From the IMG/VR virus record IMGVR_UViG_3300021963_000725, positions 1 to 22,128 of that record: a DNA stretch of 22,128 nucleotides, one strand, 5' to 3'. The first letter of the stretch is position 1, and each line of letters starts with the position of its first letter. The translations under genes and the position numbers were made by a program. Shown here piece after piece: positions 6,147 to 10,818 of the stretch. The notes beneath the pieces are model-generated. The model had not been told where the DNA came from. It searched no databases and was given only the letters and a program-made list of their open reading frames with translations. This DNA comes from a virus.

Positions 6147-6308
6147 TCAAATCAGTTCAAGTTCTTTTCTCAGTTCTCTCTGAAACTCCTTGCGTTTTGC
6201 CTTTTCGCTTTTTTCATGCGAACCTGCTTTTCGAAATAAAGATTCTCTCACAAAATAATTGCGAGGTTTCTTTGATTCTAACTTAAAATGGAATGTCTTC
6301 GAATTCAT
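6147..6308 (-). CDS. 53-residue basic phage protein
   Basis: The frame starts MNSKTFHFKLESKKPRNYFV and continues with RESLFRKAGSHEKSEKAKRK, then a charged helix. The pattern K-P-R-N-x-F-V followed by RKAGSH-x-KS-x-KA-x-R matches a common family of very small basic phage proteins without assigned function. It overlaps the gene upstream by 26 bases in another frame, and its ribosome-binding site is weak. The length and composition convince me that it is real. Confidence 0.7.
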   Translation of the reverse strand: MNSKTFHFKLESKKPRNYFVRESLFRKAGSHEKSEKAKRKEFQRELRKELELI

Positions 6309-6495
6309 CACTTAATTTTCTCACTTCGTTCCATTGCTCATCTAGACTTTGCTCTTGAAATGCAAAAGAAATATTGTTTGCCAATCGGTCTGCGACCTTA
6401 GGGAATTTGCTCACAAGAGTTTCAACAAACGACTGCATTTGTTCTTCACTTAATGCCTTTATCGATACCGCTAGACTAAATGCCTGAATGCTCAT
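6283..6495 (-). CDS. Small acidic hypothetical protein
   Basis: The protein has 70 residues from MSIQAFSLAVSIKALSEEQM, with GGGAGTTAAA directly before the ATG and an ATGA overlap with the upstream stop. It is helical (MQSFVETLVSKFPKVADRLA) and ends DEFEDIPF. The function is unknown. Confidence 0.82.
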   Translation of the reverse strand: MSIQAFSLAVSIKALSEEQMQSFVETLVSKFPKVADRLANNISFAFQEQSLDEQWNEVRKLSDEFEDIPF

Positions 6496-6695
6496 TTTAA
6501 CTCCCAATAGAAAAGACCATCACAATCATTAGCACCCTCGTCTGCATCAGGACCATAGAATCTAGGGTCCGCAAGCATACGCTCTATGCACTTAAACTCA
6601 TCTTCTTCTAGCATGTCTGCATAGTCTGCCATACGCATCTCTGCGTCTTCTATAGCAATCTCAGCACACAAACTGTTCAGTTCTTCAAGGGTCAT
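6492..6695 (-). CDS. Small acidic hypothetical protein
   Basis: This protein of 67 residues begins MTLEELNSLCAEIAIEDAEM and ends DCDGLFYWELK. It is strongly acidic. An ATG three codons upstream is possible, but the MTLEEL start is more usual and has GAGTG upstream. It lies downstream of a strong hairpin terminator (6716-6764), so its own transcription source is not obvious; read-through is likely. Confidence 0.75.
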   Translation of the reverse strand: MTLEELNSLCAEIAIEDAEMRMADYADMLEEDEFKCIERMLADPRFYGPDADEGANDCDGLFYWELK

Positions 6696-6715
6696 AATAT
6701 ACACTCAATAAAAAA

Positions 6716-6764
6716 GCACTAGAAAACGACCAGCCTCAAGGCGCCATCGTATATTTTCTAGTGC
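6716..6764 (-). terminator. Strong intrinsic terminator overlapping a gene end
   Basis: On the minus strand GCACTAGAAAA pairs perfectly with TTTTCTAGTGC (11 base pairs), with an additional inner CGA/TCG pairing, followed by six T. The stop codon of the 48-residue membrane gene (6736-6738) lies in the loop, so the last nine codons are inside the structure. Confidence 0.75.
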
Positions 6765-6882
6765 CAAAAAACATCAGTAAGAGACCGATTCCTGCGACTG
6801 CAAGAATGTAGATAATGGGGGTTTCGGGACTCGCATCAACAGCACCCATACACAACAATAAACCGGCAATAAATCGAATCAT
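6736..6882 (-). CDS. 48-residue phage membrane protein
   Basis: The protein MIRFIAGLLLCMGAVDASPE has two hydrophobic segments, residues 3-15 and 23-39 (IIYILAVAGIGLLLMFF), joined by a short polar loop, then GTRKY. The start MIRFI-GLLL-MGAV is familiar from many phage putative membrane proteins of unknown role. It is driven by a TTGACA/TATAAT promoter whose leader ends at its ATG, and a terminator hairpin covers its 3' end, so it may form a single-gene transcription unit. Confidence 0.78.
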   Translation of the reverse strand: MIRFIAGLLLCMGAVDASPETPIIYILAVAGIGLLLMFFGTRKYTMAP

Positions 6883-6915
6883 TTTTTAGTCTCTTTTCTC
6901 AATCTCACAAACTTC

Positions 6916-6943
6916 ATTATACACGATTCTCGGTAAATGTCAA
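6916..6943 (-). promoter_or_regulatory. Consensus sigma70 promoter for the 48-residue membrane gene
   Basis: The minus strand reads TTGACA, 16 bases, TATAAT: both boxes are perfect. The leader GAAGTTTGTGAGATTGAGAA is a diverged form of the leader shared by the four other dyad promoters. Confidence 0.88.
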
Positions 6944-6958
6944 GTTCTAAATTTTGCC

Positions 6959-6978
6959 GTGTTGTATAAAAACAACAC
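6959..6978. promoter_or_regulatory. Dyad GTGTTG-N8-CAACAC, copy 2
   Basis: GTGTTGTATAAAAACAACAC is a 7-bp inverted repeat. It lies 15 bases upstream of the -35 box of the 6916-6943 promoter, with its centre at about -59.5. It is 84 bases away from the nearest upstream gene, which argues against a simple gene-end terminator. Confidence 0.72.
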
Positions 6979-6981
6979 TAA

Positions 6982-7050
6982 GGGGCACTCTGGACGCCTC
7001 CCGGAGTTCGCTGTTATTTAAGAGTAGGCGGACGGACCCGCTCACTCCCC
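6982..7050. other. GC-rich, potentially structured non-coding segment
   Basis: This segment is much richer in G and C than its surroundings. GGGG at 6982-6985 can pair with CCCC at 7047-7050, enclosing GAGT-ag-GCGG-(6)-CCGC-tc-ACTC (7022-7047) and an ACTC/GAGT pair around CTCCCGGAG. It could be a terminator complex for the lipoprotein gene on the minus strand or a small structured RNA. It contains no gene and does not fold as a tRNA. Confidence 0.45.
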
Positions 7051-7062
7051 CATTCGTAATCT

Positions 7063-7401
7063 TTAGTTCTTAAATTTGGGACCGCAAATCACATCAACAA
7101 TAACCTTGGTTTCAAAATTGTTGATTTTTGCTGGAATACGCACAGCCAAAGGTCGCAAATCTGCCTCTTTACATTCCTGTATTGCAACAATGATTTCCTC
7201 TCGGCTCATGCGGCGAATTTCCTTGTCAAGTTTCAGCGGCATGTTTGGCTCAGATAACATCACATCTTTCGATGGGTCTTTCTGCCCGTAATATGCCTTC
7301 ACTTCTACAGGGTCAATCTTTTCATCTTTTGCAAAAGGACCGTTGGTTGCACATCCAGTAGCAAGTAATGCCATTGAGGCAACAACTAGCAACTTTCTCA
7401 T
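7063..7401 (-). CDS. Phage-encoded lipoprotein
   Basis: The protein has 112 residues from MRKLLVVASMALLATGC. The basic start, hydrophobic core and LATGC lipobox with C17 mark a lipoprotein signal processed by signal peptidase II. An earlier in-frame ATG is rejected because AAGGAAAATAAT precedes the chosen one and the signal then starts correctly. The mature part (KDEKIDPVEVKAYYGQ...) has no recognised domain. It follows the HTH-like gene by about 10 bases and shares its promoter. A superinfection or envelope role is possible but not shown. Confidence 0.82.
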   Translation of the reverse strand: MRKLLVVASMALLATGCATNGPFAKDEKIDPVEVKAYYGQKDPSKDVMLSEPNMPLKLDKEIRRMSREEIIVAIQECKEADLRPLAVRIPAKINNFETKVIVDVICGPKFKN

Positions 7402-7411
7402 ATTATTTTCC

Positions 7412-7741
7412 TTATTCAGTTTCAACTTCACTAGTAACTTCATCAGCAACTTCCGTGACTGTAGCAGGCACTAGTGCAACACCAGTGATTTTCTGCGACA
7501 TTGGCACGGTCATCTTGACCAACTTGTAACCCATGACTTTCTTACCTTCACGGATTGGCACAATCGCTTGCTTTGAATACTTCTTAATGTCATACATGTA
7601 AGTGGAAAGGCGATACATCTTAATCTCGTCTCCCAACTTTTCTTTAATCTCAGCAACCATCAAGGTATCACTACCCATACTCTGAAACAAGTCCAGAATC
7701 TTTTCGTATTGCTTTTTCTCACCAGTTTTAACTTTAGCCAT
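7412..7741 (-). CDS. Winged-helix-like phage regulator candidate
   Basis: This 109-residue protein starts MAKVKTGEKKQYEKILDLFQ, after the strong site AAAGGAGAAG. The order helix, VAEIKEKLGDEIKMYRLSTY, MYDIKKYSKQ, then IVPIREGKKVMGYKLV resembles a winged-helix fold in which the final strand pair follows the recognition helix. The same pattern is found in small phage proteins thought to bind DNA. The C-terminus is an acidic low-complexity tail (VADEVTSEVETE). It has a promoter of its own and could control the repeated dyads nearby; that link is speculation. Confidence 0.78.
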   Translation of the reverse strand: MAKVKTGEKKQYEKILDLFQSMGSDTLMVAEIKEKLGDEIKMYRLSTYMYDIKKYSKQAIVPIREGKKVMGYKLVKMTVPMSQKITGVALVPATVTEVADEVTSEVETE

Positions 7742-7804
7742 AATCAACTTCTCCTTTGTGTGTGTGTTAAATACTACTCTTCATTATCAAGGGACTACAC
7801 CCAT

Positions 7805-7833
7805 ATATTAACGCATGTTTTATCGCATGTCAA
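7805..7833 (-). promoter_or_regulatory. Sigma70 promoter with a stop codon in the -35 box
   Basis: The minus strand reads TTGACA, 17 bases, TAATAT (6/6 and 4/6). The TGA stop of the upstream gene (7830-7832) is part of TTGACA. The leader before the ATG at 7741 is about 50 bases long and carries a CA-dinucleotide tract and AAAGGAGAAG. No dyad precedes it. Confidence 0.75.
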
Positions 7834-8072
7834 GTAGTCTCCTTATTCTTTTCCGCATTCTTAATGGCAAACTTAAAGTCTGCTAGAACACTTGCCAAAT
7901 TTTCATCGCTGTCACATGCCAGCGCCATCAATTGTGATTCTAGAAATCCAGCGAGATAAGCATAACTAATTGAACCATCTTTAGTATTCAGTTCGGTTAG
8001 TTTCTTCATCTGCTCTTGGAACAAGGCACGCCGCCCTGCTCGTCTATTCATTTCAATCACAAATTTATTCAT
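7830..8072 (-). CDS. Small hypothetical phage protein
   Basis: The 80-residue helical protein begins MNKFVIEMNRRAGRRALFQE and ends in Lys/Glu-rich sequence. Its ATG overlaps the upstream TAA (TAATG), and its stop lies inside the next promoter. No domain was recognised; it is co-transcribed with the MAYVSQD gene from the 8529-8557 promoter. Confidence 0.78.
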   Translation of the reverse strand: MNKFVIEMNRRAGRRALFQEQMKKLTELNTKDGSISYAYLAGFLESQLMALACDSDENLASVLADFKFAIKNAEKNKETT

Positions 8073-8497
8073 TACACTACCTTGTAAGGTTTATTCCATT
8101 TTCCAATATTGATATCGACATAGTAAGCGGTATCAAAATAATCTATTTGAGCATCAGAACGGTCATACCAATCTGCGGACTTCATCGCTGGCATAACTTC
8201 ACTAAGGAATTTCTTAGCGACACCAGAAAAGTGGTCTTGAAACCAGTAGGGGTTCACATCAATCGCTTGATTCTTACGGAGATACGCAATCATGTCGGGT
8301 GACATTTTATTGGCGGCAACTTTGTTCATATCGGTGCCAATGTAGTTCTCAACGAAATCAATCGGACCAGACTTGATATTCAATGAAATCGTAGAATGAT
8401 TACGGACTGCAAATGTCGCTTTGATTCCGTATTTTTTAAGAATCGGTTTAACTGCCGCAACAATCTTCGCTTTTCGGTCTTGGGATACATACGCCAT
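8072..8497 (-). CDS. Conserved phage/plasmid hypothetical protein (MAYVSQ type)
   Basis: The protein of 141 residues starts MAYVSQDRKAKIVAAVKPIL; GAGAAAGG lies about 9 bases before it. Residues KKYGIKATFAVRNHSTISLN and, near the end, DYFDTAYYVDINIGKWNKPY are strongly conserved in a family found in many phages and mobile elements, to my knowledge without assigned function. It is the first gene after a dyad-type promoter and is therefore likely expressed early. Confidence 0.86.
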   Translation of the reverse strand: MAYVSQDRKAKIVAAVKPILKKYGIKATFAVRNHSTISLNIKSGPIDFVENYIGTDMNKVAANKMSPDMIAYLRKNQAIDVNPYWFQDHFSGVAKKFLSEVMPAMKSADWYDRSDAQIDYFDTAYYVDINIGKWNKPYKVV

Positions 8498-8528
8498 AAT
8501 GAATACCTTTCTCAACTAATCAGACTAC

Positions 8529-8557
8529 AGTATAACAAACAATTCCGTATTTGTCAA
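8529..8557 (-). promoter_or_regulatory. Consensus sigma70 promoter for the MAYVSQ gene
   Basis: The minus strand reads TTGACA, 17 bases, TATACT. The 31-base leader GTAGTCTGATTAGTTGAGAA is 31 bases long, as in the 597-625 promoter, and differs from that leader at only a few positions. Confidence 0.88.
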
Positions 8558-8571
8558 GGGTTATTTTCCGT

Positions 8572-8591
8572 GTGTTGTATTTTTACAACAT
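8572..8591. promoter_or_regulatory. Dyad GTGTTG-N8-CAACAT, copy 3
   Basis: GTGTTGTATTTTTACAACAT contains a perfect 7-bp inverted repeat (TGTTGTA/TACAACA). Its left arm ends 14 bases from the -35 box of the 8529-8557 promoter and its centre is near -59.5. It overlaps the last codons and the TAA stop of the 47-residue gene. Confidence 0.72.
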
Positions 8592-8726
8592 CTCGTCATA
8601 AGTCTCAGCAATCTCAATTACTTCTTCGACTGACATACCGAAAACATCTGCCACATAAGAGTAGTTATTTCCACTAGCAACTAATAGTTCTAAAATTTCA
8701 ATTATTTGATTTTTAATCTTTCCCAT
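8583..8726 (-). CDS. 47-residue helix-turn-helix-like protein
   Basis: The frame MGKIKNQIIEILELLVASGN continues with YVADVFGMSVEEVIEIAETY. A helix, then V-A-x-x-F-G-M-S-x-x-E-V, then a helix is what a minimal helix-turn-helix looks like (as in sigma region 4 or small transposase N-termini). It begins 2 bases after the upstream stop, so it is translationally coupled. Its end is embedded in dyad copy 3, which could let the dyad act on its own message. Confidence 0.7.
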   Translation of the reverse strand: MGKIKNQIIEILELLVASGNNYSYVADVFGMSVEEVIEIAETYDEML

Positions 8727-8728
8727 AT

Positions 8729-8974
8729 CTACACCATATCTACTTGGACTTCAAATCCGTTTTCCCTACACCCCAAACCAACCGGAGCAATCTTTTCAAC
8801 TCGGCGCATTATCGCCAACTTCATCATAGCATTCCAAACTGCAACCCTCTGGTCGGTTTGCCCGAACAGATTGAATGCCATATCTTTTACAGTAGTGTAA
8901 ATTATTACACCGTTCAAAATCACACGAAACTTTTGTGAATTCTTAAAACCATCAATAATAACTTTAGTTCGCAT
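8729..8974 (-). CDS. Small conserved phage hypothetical protein
   Basis: The protein has 81 residues from MRTKVIIDGFKNSQKFRVIL. This start is preferred over one 5 codons earlier, which would extend further into the upstream gene. The first 35 residues look like beta strands (VILNGVIIYTTVKDMA) and the rest like helices with many Met and Arg. It resembles small T4-like phage proteins of unknown role. It overlaps the upstream gene by 11 bases. Confidence 0.76.
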   Translation of the reverse strand: MRTKVIIDGFKNSQKFRVILNGVIIYTTVKDMAFNLFGQTDQRVAVWNAMMKLAIMRRVEKIAPVGLGCRENGFEVQVDMV

Positions 8975-9185
8975 ACACACGCTCCACATATTTGTTTTCT
9001 AACAGGACTCGGTCTCGCTCTGCACCATACACATTGATAGGTGCATCAAGAACAACTGTATGCACGACTTCGCCGCCATACTTTACTCGACTAGATTCTA
9101 CACGACCAGCGACTGCGATATCGCCCATGTATTTCCCTTCGACTTTCAAACCTTCTAAATCCCACATAGTGATTCTTTCAAACAT
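8964..9185 (-). CDS. Small beta-rich phage hypothetical protein
   Basis: The protein of 73 residues starts MFERITMWDLEGLKVEGKYM; MWDLEG at 9167 is an equally good start because neither has a strong ribosome-binding site. The longer in-frame extension upstream is rejected because it overlaps another gene and has Cys/Arg-rich non-protein-like sequence. Residues VAGRVESSRVKYGGEVVHTV match a small T4-like phage family I recall, with a predicted beta fold and no function. Confidence 0.76.
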   Translation of the reverse strand: MFERITMWDLEGLKVEGKYMGDIAVAGRVESSRVKYGGEVVHTVVLDAPINVYGAERDRVLLENKYVERVYAN

Positions 9186-9384
9186 AGAAATCAGTTTTAA
9201 AACCGAGGGCATCATAGACACACTCTCGCACGACTGTATCGGTCGCTTCACCAAAACACGCCACCCGTGACAGGTTGCACAACTGTTGGTAGGTCTCGAG
9301 CCAGCAAAGATTCTTTTCTTTAGCACTCTTAACAATTTCAGCAACGGCGGCATTGCCAGCATCAGAGAACATTCCGTAATACAT
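9178..9384 (-). CDS. Small hypothetical phage protein
   Basis: The protein of 68 residues from MYYGMFSDAGNAAVAEIVKS is helical and ends TVVRECVYDALGFKTDFYV. Two ATG codons (9393, 9390) precede the chosen one, but only 9384 has a G-rich site (GGGA) 8 bases before it. Three Cys residues are scattered and suggest no metal site. It overlaps the next gene by 8 bases. Confidence 0.74.
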   Translation of the reverse strand: MYYGMFSDAGNAAVAEIVKSAKEKNLCWLETYQQLCNLSRVACFGEATDTVVRECVYDALGFKTDFYV

Positions 9385-9389
9385 AATCA

Positions 9390-9473
9390 TCATCCCAAGG
9401 TTGTAACTTTAGAAGAAACTGCGGCACCAAAAAGCACCATCACCGTAAAAATCACTAGAATCGTCATCAACAT
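9390..9473 (-). CDS. 27-residue membrane peptide
   Basis: The frame MLMTILVIFTVMVLFGAAVS, then SKVTTLG, is one membrane segment. Its ATG ends the conserved leader of the 9506-9533 promoter, where GAGAAAGAGAG serves as ribosome-binding site, so it is the first gene of that transcript. Its TGA overlaps the next start region. Confidence 0.6.
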   Translation of the reverse strand: MLMTILVIFTVMVLFGAAVSSKVTTLG

Positions 9474-9505
9474 TTTTTGCTCTCTTTCTCAACTCTTCAG
9501 ACTAT

Positions 9506-9533
9506 AGTATATCACAATGGGCAAAAATGTCAA
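9506..9533 (-). promoter_or_regulatory. Sigma70 promoter for the 9473-8583 operon
   Basis: The minus strand reads TTGACA, 16 bases, TATACT. The leader ATAGTCTGAAGAGTTGAGAA is one of the best copies of the shared leader. Confidence 0.85.
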
Positions 9534-9548
9534 GCCTTTATTTGCCGA

Positions 9549-9568
9549 CTGTTGTATTAATGCAACAC
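9549..9568. promoter_or_regulatory. Dyad CTGTTG-N8-CAACAC, copy 4
   Basis: CTGTTGTATTAATGCAACAC keeps a 5-bp perfect stem (TGTTG/CAACA) with a symmetric ATTAAT in the centre. It ends 15 bases from the -35 box, and its centre is near -59.5. The TAA stop of the 81-residue gene lies in its middle. Confidence 0.68.
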
Positions 9569-9802
9569 TTCTCGCATTGCCCCCATCACCGCTTGACGGA
9601 TGACCTGCATTTCACTATCTGAAATCTGCTCTAAGTAGGGAATTTGACTATCAAGGTTTCGGACAACATTTCGGACAACTGCGGAAACATCGGAACTTCC
9701 GATTCCCTCACCTTCAGGCCAATCTCCAAAAGTCCATTCAACTTCACTTTGAACAACTCCCATGATATGTTCAATACCAAAACGGGAAAAGATATCGCTC
9801 AT
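9557..9802 (-). CDS. Small hypothetical phage protein
   Basis: This 81-residue protein begins MSDIFSRFGIEHIMGVVQSE and has an acidic Gly-rich loop (FGDWPEGEGIGSSD) followed by helices. It overlaps the upstream gene by 4 bases (ATGA). Its final codons and stop lie within dyad copy 4. No domain was recognised. Confidence 0.78.
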   Translation of the reverse strand: MSDIFSRFGIEHIMGVVQSEVEWTFGDWPEGEGIGSSDVSAVVRNVVRNLDSQIPYLEQISDSEMQVIRQAVMGAMREVLH

Positions 9803-10023
9803 ACTCGTTCCTTCATAGTTTCAAAAAGCATAAACTTAGCAATGTTCAACTGCTTGCGGATATAATCTTTATCATACCCCATCTCAAGCAACTCTTGGCA
9901 ATCGCTCAACACGCCGGCAATTGTCATTTCAACACCAGACAACTTCGTAGTAAGACTGTCCAGGTACTGTTCACGGACTGCCGACTCTGGCATTCCGTAG
10001 CAATTCTTCTCAAATTCTGTCAT
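9799..10023 (-). CDS. Conserved small phage hypothetical protein
   Basis: The 74-residue helical protein contains LTTKLSGVEMTIAGVLSDCQ and ELLEMGYDKDYIRKQLNIAK, a pattern I know from many phage proteins of unknown function. GAAGG lies before the ATG at the end of a conserved leader. It is the first gene of a two-gene unit driven by the 10053-10081 promoter. Confidence 0.85.
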   Translation of the reverse strand: MTEFEKNCYGMPESAVREQYLDSLTTKLSGVEMTIAGVLSDCQELLEMGYDKDYIRKQLNIAKFMLFETMKERV

Positions 10024-10052
10024 ATAGAATCCTTCTCAACTGTTCAGACTAT

Positions 10053-10081
10053 AGGTTAACATAGTATTGGCAACTTGTCAA
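10053..10081 (-). promoter_or_regulatory. Sigma70 promoter for the 10023-9557 unit
   Basis: The minus strand reads TTGACA, 17 bases, TAACCT. The -10 box is weak (4/6), but the leader ATAGTCTGAACAGTTGAGAA matches the shared leader closely, which makes the promoter credible. Confidence 0.75.
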
Positions 10082-10093
10082 GGGAAAAGAAAA

Positions 10094-10119
10094 GGGGTGT
10101 TGTTTTTACGCAACACCCC
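10094..10119. terminator. Dyad copy 5 and probable intrinsic terminator
   Basis: The core GTGTTG-N8-CAACAC (10097-10116) is extended to a 9-bp stem, GGGGTGTTG/CAACACCCC. On the minus strand it is followed by TTTTCTTTTCCC, so this copy looks like a true terminator of the 10161-10463 gene. Its core lies 15 bases upstream of the -35 box at 10076-10081, the same spacing as in the other copies. It also lies between two divergent promoters. Confidence 0.72.
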
Positions 10120-10124
10120 CAAAC

Positions 10125-10153
10125 TTGACAATTTCCGAAAAATATGATATAAT
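10125..10153 (+). promoter_or_regulatory. Plus-strand consensus promoter, antisense to its neighbour
   Basis: The plus strand reads TTGACA, exactly 17 bases, TATAAT: a perfect sigma70 consensus. Transcription would start near 10160 and run antisense through the 10161-10463 gene. No plus-strand gene follows, so the likely product is an antisense RNA or interfering transcription. Confidence 0.7.
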
Positions 10154-10160
10154 AAAAGGT

Positions 10161-10463
10161 TTATATTTTTCGCTGTAGTCCTTCGCTGTTTCTAAACTTG
10201 GTCGCTTGCACATACTCTGCACGACCTAGCGGTATCTCATAGTCTACATGATAATTAGCATTTGACCAGCGCCATGCATATTCATAGTCTAGTTCAATAG
10301 TCTGTCTGCTCTCAAACATATCATCCGAGAATACAACGACAATCTTAGCGCCCTCTGCGTTTTCTCTGCGAGGCACTTGGCGCACTTCTCCAGTATACTC
10401 AGCGCCTGTTCGGTCGACTACTTTGACGATATTAAAATTTGTTGGGTTGGCGATTAACTCCAC
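10161..10463 (-). CDS. Hypothetical phage protein with GTG start
   Basis: The protein has 100 residues. The start is read as GTG at 10461-10463 because AGGAG lies 5 bases before it; the GTG two codons earlier overlaps that site. The sequence (VELIANPTNFNIVKVVDRTG, then VVVFSDDMFESRQTIELDYE) is mostly beta-like, with an aromatic segment YAWRWSNANYHVDYE. No family was recognised. It is covered by the antisense promoter and its 3' end is followed by dyad copy 5. Confidence 0.8.
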   Translation of the reverse strand: MELIANPTNFNIVKVVDRTGAEYTGEVRQVPRRENAEGAKIVVVFSDDMFESRQTIELDYEYAWRWSNANYHVDYEIPLGRAEYVQATKFRNSEGLQRKI

Positions 10464-10491
10464 GGTCACTCCTATTCTTTCCTCTATTTTT

Positions 10492-10499
10492 TATTTATT
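10492..10499 (-). promoter_or_regulatory. Weak late-promoter-like box AATAAATA
   Basis: The minus strand reads AATAAATA, one base from the T4 late box TATAAATA, 29 bases before the GTG start. The first base differs and the region is AT-rich, so this is a weak call. Confidence 0.3.
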
Positions 10500-10528
10500 G
10501 TGTTTGCTTAGTGTTTCTGTGAGTTTTG

Positions 10529-10558
10529 CCCCACTATACCCCACACTACCCCACTTTA
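10529..10558. repeat. Three tandem 10-bp repeats, CCCCACTWTA
   Basis: CCCCACTATA, CCCCACACTA and CCCCACTTTA follow one another without gaps. The period of 10 bp puts each CCCC on the same face of the helix. They lie upstream of the 10463 gene and may be binding sites for a protein, or on the minus strand (GGGG runs) may form a G-rich structure. Confidence 0.7.
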
Positions 10559-10626
10559 TTTCCCTTGTCACCTTTTATCACTATCTGAAATTTCCCAGCC
10601 TGTTGTTTTATAAGGGTTTGAGGATA

Positions 10627-10818
10627 CTATTGTCTCTTTACTTCTATGACCATCTCTTTGTTTATCATATCAATTATCTTATTAGTCAATGATATCTCTG
10701 CTTGTAGGTATTTCATTTTGTCATGAAGTTTTTCTAATTCTTCAGTATAATACTGTAATTCTTTTATTTTCTTTGCTCTCATATCTAAGAGGTCTGATAT
10801 TAATAGAATTTCTGCCAT
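10627..10818 (-). CDS. Small coiled-coil phage protein
   Basis: This 63-residue protein starts MAEILLISDLLDMRAKKIKE and is one long amphipathic helix with heptads (LQYYTEELEKLHDKMKYLQA). Similar short coiled-coil proteins beginning MAE-LLI-DL are common in T4-like phages; their role is unknown. AGAGAAAGTC precedes the ATG. It overlaps the 38-residue gene upstream by 19 bases. Confidence 0.82.
   Translation of the reverse strand: MAEILLISDLLDMRAKKIKELQYYTEELEKLHDKMKYLQAEISLTNKIIDMINKEMVIEVKRQ

Larger units (their letters stand above)
10464..10626. other. Gene-free gap upstream of the GTG-start gene
   Basis: This stretch of about 160 bases has no gene. It contains the 5' leader of the 10463 gene, an AATAAATA box and three 10-bp C-rich repeats. 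I see no convincing sigma70 promoter in the minus direction. Confidence 0.55.

Noticed and set aside
6982-7050. GC-rich patch as a tRNA
   Set aside because: Outer GGGG/CCCC pairs are present, but there is no anticodon stem or T-loop consensus on either strand.
9186-9362. N-terminal extension of the 8964-9185 gene
   Set aside because: It overlaps another gene completely, is rich in Cys/Arg/Ser and has no ribosome-binding site; the family-like part starts at 9185 or 9167.
10500-10600. Sigma70 promoter using TATAGT in the C-rich repeats
   Set aside because: No -35 box at 15-19 bases; the nearest TGACA-like sequence is 27 bases away.
10423-10692. Hydrophobic plus-strand frame downstream of the antisense promoter
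   Set aside because: It begins with TTG without a ribosome-binding site and covers a gap plus part of a well-supported minus-strand gene.
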